The translations under genes were made by a program, and so were the position numbers. DNA of 43,576 bases from a virus. The stretch covers positions 1-43,576 of IMG/VR virus record IMGVR_UViG_3300044819_000036. One strand, written 5' to 3'. Positions 1 to 9,400 of the stretch are shown here, piece after piece; the first letter of the stretch is position 1; every line of letters starts with the position of its first letter. The notes below the pieces were generated by a model. It was not told the origin of the DNA. It worked only from the letters and a program-made list of their open reading frames with translations, and ran no database searches.

Positions 1-127
1 GCAAGTCCACGTCATCGGACTTCAGGAGACGACGATCATGAAAGAACTCGACGACTTGACCGCCCAGGTGAAGGCCAACACGGACGCCGAGGCCTCCGCC
101 ATCGCGCTCATCAACGGCATCGCCGCA
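1..127. repeat. Terminal direct repeat, copy 1
   Basis: These 127 bases are identical to 43450-43576. Joining the copies gives a 43,449-bp circle and restores one continuous small gene across the junction. A repeat of exactly 127 bases equals a common maximum k-mer of de Bruijn assemblers, so it is more likely the overlap of a circular assembly than a physical terminal repeat. Confidence 0.95.
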
Positions 128-241
128 CGGATCGCGGCCGCCGGCACCGACCCCGCGGCGCTGCAGGCGCTGACGGACTCGCTCAAGGCGAGCAGCGACA
201 GCCTCGCGGCGGCCGTGGTCGCCAACACGCCGGCCGCCTAG
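38..241 (+). CDS. Small helical phage protein (3' part of a junction-spanning gene)
   Basis: From the ATG at 38 it encodes 67 residues, rich in Ala, Asp and Ser, with heptad-like hydrophobic spacing that suggests a coiled coil. The same frame is open back to base 2. In the circular genome it continues upstream to a GTG at 43394, adding 31 residues with a second amphipathic helix. The ATG has its own AGGAG about 8 bases upstream, so both a long (98-residue) and a short (67-residue) form are possible. It lies between the head-closure gene and the HK97 gp10-like gene, so a virion or assembly role is possible. The function is not known to me. Confidence 0.75.
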   Translation: MKELDDLTAQVKANTDAEASAIALINGIAARIAAAGTDPAALQALTDSLKASSDSLAAAVVANTPAA

Positions 242-244
242 TCG

Positions 245-664
245 ATGGCCAACCGCTTCGTCTTCACCGGTCTCGAGGAGCTGAAGGCGGAGCTGCGCAC
301 GTTGCCGGCGGATCTGACGGCGGAGGCCTCACACATCGTGGAAGCCGCGGCGAATGGCGCCGCGGCCACCATCAAAGCGAGCTATCCGCCGGGCGAGCTG
401 CAGGACAGCCTGAGCGTGCAGGTCTCGGTGTCGGGCTTTGCGGCCGGTGCGGTCGTGAAGAACACATCGAAGCTCGCGTCGATCTACGAAAACGGGACCG
501 AGGCGCGCCACTACACGACGGTTCACGGCGTGCGTCATGAGACCGGGCGGATGCCGCCGAAGAACGTGTTCATCCCGACGATGCAGCGGAAGCGCGCGCA
601 GATGTACGACCAGCTTGCGGATCTCCTCGTCTCCCACGGCCTGGCGGTGTCGGGCCGTGCGTAA
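245..664 (+). CDS. HK97 gp10-like head-tail/tail component
   Basis: The 139-residue product has the size and character of the HK97-gp10 family: an N-terminal helical part (LEELKAELRTLP), a central beta region (GELQDSLSV, AGAVVKNTSKLASIYENGTE), then a conserved 'MPPKNVFIPTMQRKR' segment and a C-terminal helix. Members act at the head-tail connector or tail-completion stage in siphoviruses. The gene begins just after the junction gene and overlaps the next gene by 8 bp, inside the expected connector block. The family assignment is by recognition of motifs and synteny. Confidence 0.85.
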   Translation: MANRFVFTGLEELKAELRTLPADLTAEASHIVEAAANGAAATIKASYPPGELQDSLSVQVSVSGFAAGAVVKNTSKLASIYENGTEARHYTTVHGVRHETGRMPPKNVFIPTMQRKRAQMYDQLADLLVSHGLAVSGRA

Positions 665-1127
665 CAGTGCGATCACGAGTGCGCTCATCAACGCGTTGCT
701 GGCCGACGCGGCGCTGATGGCGCTGACGCCGGACGGCGTGTTCTTCAGCGTGGCCGGCGCGTCGATGGCCAATGGCGGGAGTGCGAAACGCTTCGTGATC
801 GTCGCGCTGATCGTCGGCGTCCAGGTGCGCATGTTCGAAGGGCGCGCGTTCAACGAAGTGCTCTACCTCGTCGAAGCGCGGATCCTCGCGAGCAGCGGCA
901 CGAACGCGCCGGCGGTGGCGCACGACGCGGCGGCGCGCATCGACGCGATCCTGGATCCCCAACCGCCGCTCCCGCCGGCGACGCTCACGATTCCCGGCTT
1001 CACCCTGAAGGCGCTCTATCAGGAAGAGCCGACCGAAGACATCGAGTTCGACGAGGCCGACACGGCGATTCAGTGGATCCGCAACGGCGGCCGGTATCGC
1101 CTCTGGGCGGCGCCGATCGCCGCGTAA
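657..1127 (+). CDS. Putative tail completion (tail terminator) protein
   Basis: The GTG at 657 is the best start. It sits inside the end of the gp10-like gene, and earlier in-frame starts would overlap that gene much more. The 156-residue product has an N-terminal helix (SAITSALINALLADAAL), a central beta segment (FVIVALIVGVQVRMFEG) and a C-terminal strand block (TAIQWIRNGGRYRLWA). This order resembles tail-completion proteins that cap the tail tube between the gp10-like and major tail protein genes. The call rests mainly on position. Confidence 0.65.
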   Translation: MRNSAITSALINALLADAALMALTPDGVFFSVAGASMANGGSAKRFVIVALIVGVQVRMFEGRAFNEVLYLVEARILASSGTNAPAVAHDAAARIDAILDPQPPLPPATLTIPGFTLKALYQEEPTEDIEFDEADTAIQWIRNGGRYRLWAAPIAA

Positions 1128-1155
1128 ACGTAGAGCAGAAGAAGGAACAGACCCC

Positions 1156-1887
1156 ATGGACACCGAACTCCACCACGGCCAGTACGGCCAGGTCCGCATC
1201 GATCCCACCGGCGTCGGCGGCCCGGACGGCACCAACGAGGTGCAGAGCGTCACGCTGACGGGCACTCCCGCCGGCGGCACGTTCACCTTGACGTTCGACG
1301 GCCTCACGACCGCGCCGATCGCGTTCAATGCCACGGCGGCCGCGGTGCAGGCGGCGCTCCTCGCCCTGGCCAGCCTGGCGACCGGCGATGTCGTCGTGAC
1401 CGGGTCCGCCGGCGGTCCGTACACGCTGTCGTTCGGCGGCGACTTCTCGGAAGAGGACGTCGCGACCTTGACCGGATCGGCCGCGGGGCTGACCGGCGGC
1501 ACAACCCCGGCGGTCGTGATCGCCACGCCGACCCCGGGCGTCGTCGGTGCCCTCGAGATCGTCAGCGCGCTCGACGCATGGGCGTACAGCGCGAAACGCG
1601 ACCGCGTCGACGTGACGTGCTTCGGCGACAAGAACAAGCGCAAGGTGCTCGGCCTGCCCGACATCAGCGGGACGCTCAGCGGCTTCTTCAATTCCGCCGA
1701 CCCCGTGATCTTCGACGTGTCGGACAGCTCGATTGCCGCGCTGTTGCGGCTCATCCCGAACCGGCTCGAGCCGGACCACTACTTCCAAGGGCTGGCGTAC
1801 GCGGACGCGTCGATCAAGGTCGATGCGAAGGGCGCCGTCTCAGTCGACGGCACGTGGGACGCGGCCGGCGACTGGACCCGGCAGTAA
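1156..1887 (+). CDS. Major tail (tube) protein with inserted Ig-like domain
   Basis: 243 residues. The ends of the protein (MDTELHHGQYGQVRID and 'ALDAWAYSAKRDRVDVTCFGD...NKRKVLGLPDISGTLSG') look like a siphovirus tail-tube subunit. Residues about 27-124 form an inserted beta-rich domain (EVQSVTLTG, GGTFTLTFDGLTTAPIAFNA, AAAVQAAL, VVVTGSAGGPYTLSFGG) of the kind repeated in many phage structural proteins. It is followed by the tail-assembly chaperone genes, as expected. The inserted domain would project from the tube surface if the fold is as inferred. Confidence 0.85.
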   Translation: MDTELHHGQYGQVRIDPTGVGGPDGTNEVQSVTLTGTPAGGTFTLTFDGLTTAPIAFNATAAAVQAALLALASLATGDVVVTGSAGGPYTLSFGGDFSEEDVATLTGSAAGLTGGTTPAVVIATPTPGVVGALEIVSALDAWAYSAKRDRVDVTCFGDKNKRKVLGLPDISGTLSGFFNSADPVIFDVSDSSIAALLRLIPNRLEPDHYFQGLAYADASIKVDAKGAVSVDGTWDAAGDWTRQ

Positions 1888-1891
1888 CGCC

Positions 1892-2197
1892 ATGCCCCGC
1901 GCGCTGCGGCGGGCCGATCGGGCGCGTCCCGGTCGGCCGGTCACCGTCACCGGCGTGCAGGGCTCGCTCCGGTGGGGCTATCACGTCGCCGCCTCGATTC
2001 GGGATTGGACGATCACCCGCACCGCGCGGACGTCGACGCTGACCGGCGGCGTCGCGTCGGTCGATCGCTTTCGCACCACGCAACGCCCGCTCTATTTCGT
2101 CGCACTCATTCAAGGGGGCGCCTGGCAATGGCCGGTCGTCCGTCTCGAGATCAACGACCGCACCGTCCGAGCCGAGCTCGGGCCCCAGGAGACGTAG
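1892..2197 (+). CDS. Conserved tail-region protein of unknown function
   Basis: 101 residues from the ATG at 1892, five bases after the tail-tube stop. The product is basic at the N-terminus, then shows beta-strand-rich sequence (PVTVTGVQGSLRWGYHV, RPLYFVALIQGGAWQWPVVRLEI). The next gene's ATG follows its stop directly. No Shine-Dalgarno site is obvious, so translation is probably coupled to the upstream gene. The position between tail tube and chaperone suggests a minor tail or assembly role. I do not recognise the family. Confidence 0.65.
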   Translation: MPRALRRADRARPGRPVTVTGVQGSLRWGYHVAASIRDWTITRTARTSTLTGGVASVDRFRTTQRPLYFVALIQGGAWQWPVVRLEINDRTVRAELGPQET

Positions 2198-2563
2198 ATG
2201 GACTCACGCGTGGTGCAACCCGACTCGTGCCGGCTCCCGTTGTCGGCGGGGGACTGGATCCTCGTCAAGAAACGGCTGAGCGCGGGCGAGAACAAGCGCA
2301 TGGTCCAGCGCGGATCCGTCGACCTGGTCGAGGCGGGCACGGCGAAGATCCTCGCGTATCTCCTCGACTGGTCGGTCACGGACCCGGCGGGCAAGCCGAT
2401 CGTCATCCGCGACGAGCCGGACAGCGTCAAGGAAGCGGCCATCGATTCGATCGACCCTGACAGCTACGGCGAAATCCTGCGGGCGATCGAAGCGCACGAG
2501 ACCGCGATGCGCACGGAGCGCGACGCCCAAAAAAAGATCCCGGCTGGCGGAACGACATCGTGA
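2198..2563 (+). CDS. Tail assembly chaperone, short form (gpG-like)
   Basis: The 121-residue zero-frame product ends at the TGA at 2561-2563. It lies directly upstream of the tape-measure gene, where lambda G and its analogues sit. Its tail is helical (DSYGEILRAIEAHETAMRTE). Near its end is a classic A AAA AAG slippery heptamer that would divert some ribosomes into the -1 frame and give the longer form. Such proteins coat the tape measure during tail assembly and are not in the virion (established for lambda gpG/gpGT). Confidence 0.85.
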   Translation: MDSRVVQPDSCRLPLSAGDWILVKKRLSAGENKRMVQRGSVDLVEAGTAKILAYLLDWSVTDPAGKPIVIRDEPDSVKEAAIDSIDPDSYGEILRAIEAHETAMRTERDAQKKIPAGGTTS

Positions 2564-2715
2564 CCACCCTCCTCATCGCCCGCGCCTGCAACCAGTCCTT
2601 CGACTGGGTCCGAGGGCTCGAGGAAGACGTGTATCAGGTGATCGTCGACGAACTCGTGAAACAGAAGGTGCTCGAGCACATCACGCTGGCACCGCAGCCG
2701 GAACCCGACGCGTAA
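2198..2715 (+). CDS. Tail assembly chaperone, -1 frameshift form (gpGT-like)
   Basis: If the ribosome slips back one base at 2530-2536, translation continues from 2536 in the -1 frame to the TAA at 2713-2715. The fusion is 172 residues, 113 from the first frame and 59 from the second. The added part starts DPGWRNDIVTTLLIARAC and is a typical 'T' domain: WRND, then FDWVRGLEEDVYQVIVDEL. No independent Shine-Dalgarno site was seen for the GTG at 2560, which supports expression by frameshift. The layout matches lambda G/GT. Confidence 0.85.
2530..2536 (+). promoter_or_regulatory. Programmed -1 ribosomal frameshift slippery site
   Basis: In the reading frame that starts at 2198 the bases read A AAA AAG (end of CAA, then AAA, AAG), the same heptamer as in E. 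coli dnaX. A -1 slip joins the two halves of the chaperone coding region 27 bases before the zero-frame stop. A GC-rich stretch follows (CCCGGCTGGCGG), but no clear stimulatory stem was worked out. Confidence 0.88.
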
Positions 2716-2719
2716 CCCG

Positions 2720-5068
2720 ATGCCTCTGAGTGGACAGCTCCTCGCGGACTTCACCTCGTTTACCCAAGCGAGCGCGGACGCGACTGTCTCATTGACGTCC
2801 TTCGAAACCGGGGCGGACAAGGTCACCAGCGCGCTCGATCGCGCGTCGAACGGCCTCAGCGGCACGAAGCTGATCCAGAACGCGACGCTGATGGCGGAAG
2901 CCGTCGACCGCGTCGGCGGCGTGTCGACGCTGACGACGGCGGAACTGGCGAAGGTCTCCGCGCAAGCGCAAGAGGCTGCCGAGAAGCTGACCGCGCTGGG
3001 GCAGGACGTCCCGCCGAAGATTCAGGCGATTGCCGACGCGGGCAAGAACGTGAGCACGGGCCTCACGGACATGCTGCCGAACATCAGCGGCGTGGCGGCG
3101 GCGTTCGGCGTCGCGTTCTCGATCAACGCCGCGGTGGGCTTTTTCAACACCGTCACCGAGGGCGCGCGCAGCCTGCAGATCCTCTCACTCCAAACCCAAA
3201 CCAGTACCGACGAACTCCAGATCCTCGCCGCCGCCACGAAGGAATTCGGCGTGGACCAGGACCAGCTCGGGCGCGCGATCTTCCAACTCGGTCAACGCAT
3301 CGCGGGCGGCGACGACTCCGTCGTGACGGGCCTCGCGCTGATGGGCCTGAAGCTGCAGGACGTCGAGAACCTGCACGGGGCGGACCTGTTCTTGACCGTC
3401 GAGCGCGCGGCCGGCACGTTGAACGGCACGATCCGCGACACGGCGGAGGCGGACTTGTTCGGCGCGAAGCTCGGCTCGTCGCTCGGCGCGCTCTCGAAGG
3501 GGATCGACGAGGCGTACGACAAGGCCGGCAAGCTCAATACGCGAATGAGCAAAGAATCGATCGACGCCGCCGCCGACTACGCGAAGGCCATCGACCAGAT
3601 GGGGATCAACATCAAGGCGACGGCAACCAACGCGATCGGGTCGTTCGCGATGACGGCGAACGGCCTCAAGGCGCTCAAGGACTCCGGCGTGAGTGACTTC
3701 GCGATCTTTTCCGCCATGTGGAAGGACGGGGCGCAGTTGTTGACCGACAACGGCAGCGCGGCCACGAACCTCGCGAAGTTGTTCGACGACATGAATCAGA
3801 AAGCTATCGCGGGCACGAAGGCCGCCACCGATAACGCGGGCGCGCACGCGACGGTCGTCGCCGTCCTCACGAAAGAACAGGAGGCCGAGCAGTTCATGGC
3901 GACGCTGCGCGCCAACAATTCCGTCACGCTGACGGCGCAGCAGATCAAGAACCTCGACGAACTGAAGGCGACCGACGAGCTCAACGCCAAGACCGCCGAA
4001 GGGATCGGCGTGAACGCCGCGCAGTTGAAGGTGTACCTGTCCGGCCTGACGGCGACGGCCGACGCCGCCCGCATCCTGGCGGAAGTCGAGGCGGAAGCGA
4101 GCGCCGCCGCCCTGGCGGGGTACACCGCGCGCGTGGCCGGCCTCGCGGCCGTCGCCAAGGCGAGCCTCGCGGCGTACAGCACTGATGGGCAGATCGCGGC
4201 CCTCCAGGCGCTCGACGCCGCCGAGCAGCTCGAAGCCGTCAACGCCGAACATTTCGCGACCGATGCCGTGGCGCGCGCGAAGATTCGCACCGACGCCGAG
4301 AAGGCCCACCAGGCGCTGACCACCGAAATCGCCGCGCTGCGGCAAAAGGAACTGGCGCTCACGAATGCCGGCGTCGTCGAAGCGCTGACGACGCAGACCG
4401 CGTACAACAACTCGATCGGGCTCGACTCGTCCGGCGCGGTCAAGATTGCCGTGACGGCGCTCGACACACTGAACGACCGACTGAAGGTCATCGCGGCCTC
4501 GCACACGACGGAAGAGGCGAAGGTCATCGAGGTGACGGCCGCGTACCGCGACTATGACACGGCGAACCTCGCCGCGGCGGTGGCCCAAGACAAGGTCAAT
4601 TTCGGCGTCGCCGCGGTGCCGGGGCTCGCGACTGCGGCCAGTGCCTCACTCAAGGGACTGACGACGTCGTACTACGCGGCCGCAGATGCGGCCATCGCGC
4701 TGACGATTGCCGCGAGTAATGGCCTCGTGTCGGTGACGGGCACGCGCGCGCCGACCATCTCGGATCCGGGCTTCTCCTCGTCCACGATCGGCCAGATCTC
4801 GAGCGGCGGGCTGCATCCGCTGCGGGCCGCTGGCGGGCCGGTCAGCGCCGGGACGACGTACATGGTCGGGGAAAAAGGCCCGGAGCTCTACACGGCCGGC
4901 GCCAACGGGTTCATCACGCCGAATGGCGGCGGCGGCACGACCGTCCTCGCGACGCTCAATCTCTCAGCGCTCACCCCGGGCGACGCGCGCGTGAACGAAG
5001 CCCTGCGGCAATACGTGGAAGCGCTCATCACCACCGCCCTCGGGAACCGCGTGCATCTCGGCAACTAA
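2720..5068 (+). CDS. Tail tape measure protein
   Basis: 782 residues, mostly helical and Ala-rich, with a hydrophobic stretch at about 115-140 (NISGVAAAFGVAFSINAA). The C-terminal motif 'AAGGPVSAGTTYMVGEKGPE' is typical of phage tape-measure proteins. It follows the G/GT chaperone directly. Tape-measure length sets tail length; at about 0.15 nm per residue (general rule) this gives a tail of roughly 115-120 nm. The long Ala/Asp-rich coiled-coil middle supports the call. Confidence 0.93.
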   Translation: MPLSGQLLADFTSFTQASADATVSLTSFETGADKVTSALDRASNGLSGTKLIQNATLMAEAVDRVGGVSTLTTAELAKVSAQAQEAAEKLTALGQDVPPKIQAIADAGKNVSTGLTDMLPNISGVAAAFGVAFSINAAVGFFNTVTEGARSLQILSLQTQTSTDELQILAAATKEFGVDQDQLGRAIFQLGQRIAGGDDSVVTGLALMGLKLQDVENLHGADLFLTVERAAGTLNGTIRDTAEADLFGAKLGSSLGALSKGIDEAYDKAGKLNTRMSKESIDAAADYAKAIDQMGINIKATATNAIGSFAMTANGLKALKDSGVSDFAIFSAMWKDGAQLLTDNGSAATNLAKLFDDMNQKAIAGTKAATDNAGAHATVVAVLTKEQEAEQFMATLRANNSVTLTAQQIKNLDELKATDELNAKTAEGIGVNAAQLKVYLSGLTATADAARILAEVEAEASAAALAGYTARVAGLAAVAKASLAAYSTDGQIAALQALDAAEQLEAVNAEHFATDAVARAKIRTDAEKAHQALTTEIAALRQKELALTNAGVVEALTTQTAYNNSIGLDSSGAVKIAVTALDTLNDRLKVIAASHTTEEAKVIEVTAAYRDYDTANLAAAVAQDKVNFGVAAVPGLATAASASLKGLTTSYYAAADAAIALTIAASNGLVSVTGTRAPTISDPGFSSSTIGQISSGGLHPLRAAGGPVSAGTTYMVGEKGPELYTAGANGFITPNGGGGTTVLATLNLSALTPGDARVNEALRQYVEALITTALGNRVHLGN

Positions 5069-5079
5069 AAGGCACCGCC

Positions 5080-5586
5080 ATGATCCGATCCTTCCTCTTC
5101 GGCAGCCTCTTCAATCGCCTCGCCGCGTCGCCCGATGGCTTGCTGTGGGGCACCGCGCAGGCGTCGGATTTCCTCGAGAACATGATCATCGATTGGATCT
5201 TCCGCACGCGCACGCCGGCGAAGCCAGCCGCGCTGTATGTGGCGCTCTTCACGGCCGCGCCGTCCGATAGCGGCGGCGGCACGGAGGTCACGGGCGGATC
5301 GTACGCACGCGTCGCGCTGAATCCACTCGACACGAACTGGAACGCGACGCAGGGCGGCACCACCGGCAACAGTTCGGGCACCGGCGGCGCGACAGCGAAC
5401 GCGGTCGCGATCACGTACCCCGGGCCGACGGGGAACTGGGGCACCGTCACGCACTTCGGGATCTTCGACGCGATCACGGGCGGCAATCTGTTGATCTGGG
5501 ATGCGCTCACCGCGTCGCGCGTCATCAATAGCGGCGATCCGGCGCCGGCGTTCTCGATCGGTGGGATCGCCATCACGCTCGGGTAA
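5080..5586 (+). CDS. Conserved tail/fibre-associated structural protein
   Basis: 168 residues. The central part (KPAALYVALFTAAPSDSGGG, TEVTGGSYARVAL) and the end (GNWGTVTHFGIFDAITGGNL, 'LLIWDALTASRVINSGDPAP') match a beta-rich protein family frequent in siphovirus tail regions. The gene lies between the tape measure and tail-tip genes. The N-terminal 45 residues look helical and may attach it to the tail. I recognise the family pattern but not a defined biochemical function; a tail-fibre or receptor-side role is inferred. Confidence 0.75.
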   Translation: MIRSFLFGSLFNRLAASPDGLLWGTAQASDFLENMIIDWIFRTRTPAKPAALYVALFTAAPSDSGGGTEVTGGSYARVALNPLDTNWNATQGGTTGNSSGTGGATANAVAITYPGPTGNWGTVTHFGIFDAITGGNLLIWDALTASRVINSGDPAPAFSIGGIAITLG

Positions 5587-5597
5587 CAGGAGCACAC

Positions 5598-5858
5598 ATG
5601 GCTGCAATGGGGACGCCCGACCGGACGCTCGTCGGCGCGAACTTTCAATTCGATACGTCACTCGCGCGTGAGGCGTTCGGCACGCTCTCGAAGGCCGACG
5701 TCCAAGCGGCCGTCGCCGCCGTCGATGACTGGATTGTCGCGAACGCGGCGGCGTTCAACACGGCACTCCCGACCGCGGCGCGCAACGCCCTGACGGCCGC
5801 GCAGAAGGCGCGGTTGTTCTCGTACGTCGTCGCGCGGCGCTATGTGGTGGGAGCGTAA
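5598..5858 (+). CDS. Small helical tail-region protein
   Basis: 86 residues with an AGGAG-type Shine-Dalgarno site (ACAGGAGCACAC) before the ATG. The sequence is helical and Ala-rich (LSKADVQAAVAAVDDWIVAN, AARNALTAAQKARLFSYVVA). Similar short proteins occur beside tail-fibre genes in many siphoviruses, but I know no function. Spacing of 11 and 3 bases to its neighbours suggests one operon. Confidence 0.7.
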   Translation: MAAMGTPDRTLVGANFQFDTSLAREAFGTLSKADVQAAVAAVDDWIVANAAAFNTALPTAARNALTAAQKARLFSYVVARRYVVGA

Positions 5859-5861
5859 TTT

Positions 5862-6494
5862 ATGGAACCCCTGATTCTCCGGCCCTCGCGCGACCTGTGG
5901 GTGCCGCGTGGCCGGATCGCCGACGTGCCCGTCTTCGATCGGGCACTGGCCGCCGATGAGATTCGGCGCCTGGCGCGACTGCCGCATTATCTCGACGGAG
6001 ATCGTGCGTCCGGCGACACCCTCGCGATCTTCAAGCCGCAGCAGAACGAACCGCCCGCGACGGTGTACGCGACGCTGAACGTGCGGAACGGGCATCTCGT
6101 GCTCGAGTTCGACACGACGACGCAGTGGGCCGCGATCTTTGCCGGTCGGATGCCGCGCAACTACGCAGGCGGCAACTTCGTGGTGTCGCTGACGTGGATG
6201 GCCGCGAGCGCCACGAGCGGGACCGGCGGGTGGGATGTCACGTTCGAACGCGACAACGGCACGGCCGACGTCGCGGCGGACCATTGGGCGACCGCGCAAA
6301 CCGTGACGGCCACGACGGTGCCAGGCGCGACGGGCACCCTGATCGTCACCACGGTCACGATCACGGCGGGCGCGGCGGGCACGGCCTCGATTGCCGCCGG
6401 CGACGATTTCCGCATCCGGATCCGGCGCGACGTCGCGAACGACAACGCGGCGGGCAATCTGCAACTCGTCAGCGTCGAAATCAAAGAAGCCTAA
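5862..6494 (+). CDS. Jelly-roll structural protein, tail fibre accessory
   Basis: 210 residues. The N-terminal segment carries 'VFDRALAADEIRRLARLP', the helix that typically ends LamG/concanavalin-like repeats. The remainder is a beta-sandwich-like domain (PATVYATLNVRNGHLVLEFD, AGRMPRNYAGGNFVVSLTW, DDFRIRIRRDVAND) seen in many phage structural proteins. It is probably a virion or tail-tip decoration with carbohydrate-binding potential. The next gene begins with a complete LamG domain, so the two may form one adhesion module. Confidence 0.7.
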   Translation: MEPLILRPSRDLWVPRGRIADVPVFDRALAADEIRRLARLPHYLDGDRASGDTLAIFKPQQNEPPATVYATLNVRNGHLVLEFDTTTQWAAIFAGRMPRNYAGGNFVVSLTWMAASATSGTGGWDVTFERDNGTADVAADHWATAQTVTATTVPGATGTLIVTTVTITAGAAGTASIAAGDDFRIRIRRDVANDNAAGNLQLVSVEIKEA

Positions 6495-6497
6495 TCC

Positions 6498-9400
6498 GTG
6501 GCGCGTACGTTTGTCGGAGGTTCGTCGCAGTATCTCCACGCGGCCGCACCTGCGGTCACGGTACGACCGTTGACGATGGCGTGTTGGACGCGTCCGAATA
6601 GCCCGGCCGCCAACGCGACGATGATGTCGGTCATGGCGCCAGCATCGTCGCATGGCTGGTACCTGCGCACCGACGGCGCGAGCCACGTTCGCGCGCAAGA
6701 ATTTGACGGCGCCTCGGCCGACTCGGTCTCGGCGGCCACGATTGGCAACGGATCTTGGTCGCACGTCGCGGGCACTTTCAACGCCACCACGAATTTTGTT
6801 TATCTGAACGGCGTGCAGGCGACCGGCGCTGCCGCGCGTACGGCCCCGGTATCGGTCAGCGACACCTACCTCGGCGCAGAAGGCGCCGTCGGGAACTATT
6901 GGTCGGGCGATCTTGCCGAGTGCGCGATCTGGAACGTCGCGCTCACCGCTGCCGACGTGGCGGCGCTCGCGCTCGGCGTCTCACCGTTGTTCGTGCGGCC
7001 CGACGCGCTCATCGCGTACTGGCCGGTCTCGGGCCAGTACGCGCCCGAGCCGAGCGTCATGCTCGCGGCGGCGGCGCTGACCGTGACGGGCGCGACGCCG
7101 GCGGCGCACCCGCGCATGTTCACGCCGAGCGGACCGCAGGAGTTCAAAACCGCCCACGCGACCGCGGCGGTGCTCACGGCCGCGTCCTCGTTCGGCGTGT
7201 CCGTGACCGCGAACCTCACGGCGCCGGTCAGGTTCCAGGCGGCGGCCTCGTTCGGCGTCACCGTCAACCCGAGCGCGGCGGCGCCGACCATCGGATCGAC
7301 GGGCGAGCCAAACAACTGGTTCGGGTCGGTCTTCGATGGCGGCACGCAAGCGCCGTATCCGTTCGCGAACGGCGAAGGCACGCGCACCTGGTGGTGGACG
7401 TCCGTTGATGGGTCTGGCGTCGAGTCGCCGCTCAGCCTGCCTCTGACCCGCACCGTGCCGAGCTCGGGCGGGCCATTTGCGGCGTCGATCGTGTTCCCAC
7501 TCGGGCCGGGCGGCACCGCCTCGCGCAACCTCTATCGTTCGCTGCCGAACGGGCGGGTCCCGTTCCTGGTTGGGACGTTCGCGAACAACACGAGCACGAC
7601 GTTCAACGATCACGTGGCGGATGGCAGTCTCGGCGCCGCGGCCCCGACGGCGCCGACCGGCGCGACGCTCAGCAGCGCGGCGCAATTCGCGGCGGCGCCG
7701 GGCGTGCGCGTGTCCGTCACCGCGAATCTGACGCACGTCGGGGCCACACTGTCGGCCTCAGTGGGGTTCGGGTTCAGCACAACGGCGACGATCCGCCCGT
7801 ACGTGCGGCCGGTCGATGGCCCGATCGTCATCACCGTCAACGGCGTCGTCCGCACGAACGACGTCCTCGAGAACAGTCTCTCGATCCACGATCCCGAGAA
7901 TCAGCCCAAGACGTGCAGCTTCGTCACGCGCGCCGCGATGCCGGGGACTGCGAAGATCGTCGTGTCGCGGGGGACGTTCATTCTCTTCGCGGGCTCGATC
8001 ACGAGCGTGCAGCAGACCTACGCCGCCGCGGTCACCAACACGCAGTGGAACATCGGCGCGATCAATCACAATTTCCTGCTGCGCCGGCGGCGGCCGATCG
8101 CGTCCTACACGAACGAGCCCGCGGACCTCGTCATCCTCGACCTGATGGCGCACAACAGCAGCGGGTTCACGACGGATTACGTCGAGCCGAACCTGCCGCC
8201 GGTGACCATCGCGTTCAACGGCTCGCAGGACCTGGCCGCCTGCATCGCCACCGTCATGGGCATGATCGGCGGCGCCTCGTTTCTCGACGATCGCGCGCTC
8301 CACGCCTTCATCACCGACTCCGGCAGCTCGACGCCCGACGCGCTCGACGGCACCGGGACGCTGCAGCTCACGCCGGCGATCGTGGCGTCGATCGACTGGG
8401 CGCAGATCCGCACGCAAGACTTGATCAAGGGCGCGGCGACGCAGGTATCGGCCGACGTCCTGGCGGGGGAGTCGATCCTGCCGCTCGACGCCGTGGATCC
8501 CTACCTCGATAGCGGCGGCCAGGTGTTCCTCGAACCCTCGAGCGTGGTGGCGTATACCGGGCGACAAGCGAGCGTCGCCGGCTCGTTCGTCGGGCCGGGC
8601 GTGACGCCGAGCACGGCGCCGACCGTCACGCCGGCGACAGGCAGCGGCCTCGGGATCGGCTTCTACGGTTATGCGGTCGTCGATCGCACCGCGGCGGGGC
8701 CGACGCGGCCGGGACCGGTCGCCGTCGTGCAGACCTTGGGCGCGGTGACGATTCCGGATCCGACCGTGGCACCCACGGCCTCGGCGGACAGCTACTACGG
8801 CAATCTGAGCGGCACCGGTCCCAACTTCAACGCGACCGGCCACGAGCCGCACATCAGCGACACGGTGCAGTACGCCTATCGATGGAGTACGTCGGCGAAT
8901 CCATCCGACCTGACGTTTGGGACGAATCTCAGCCCAGCGAGTCCATCGATCACCGTGCCAGCGGCCGGCATCGACTCGTACGGGTTCACCTCGGCGGCGA
9001 TCCTCAACGTGGCGGTCCCGCCGAACGCCGACCCGCGCATTCCCTACATCCATATCTTCCGCAAGCGCAACGGCGGCGCGTGGCTGTTTCTCAACGTGGC
9101 GATTCAAGGGAGCGGCGCGAACGGCTGGGCGATCCAGGACGGCCTCGCCGACGGGACGCTGACGCTGCCCGTCGCGAACGCCGTCGTCGCCGCGCAGCAG
9201 CAGGTCACCGTGGACGACATCGCGCTCGGCGCGAGTCCGACGACGTCGCGCGACGTGTATCGCACCGTCGCGCAAACGACGGCCGCCGCCGCGTTGACGG
9301 CGCAACTCAAGCTGCTGACCAACGTCGCGAACAACACGAGTACGGGCCCGTACACCGATAGCACCGCCGATGGATCGCTCGGTGTGAATGCGCCGACGTC

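Noticed and set aside
570-1754. Long minus-strand open frame opposite the tail completion and tail-tube genes
   Set aside because: A shadow frame of high-GC coding DNA: low-complexity Arg/Pro/Ser sequence, no domain, wholly overlapped by well-supported + strand genes.
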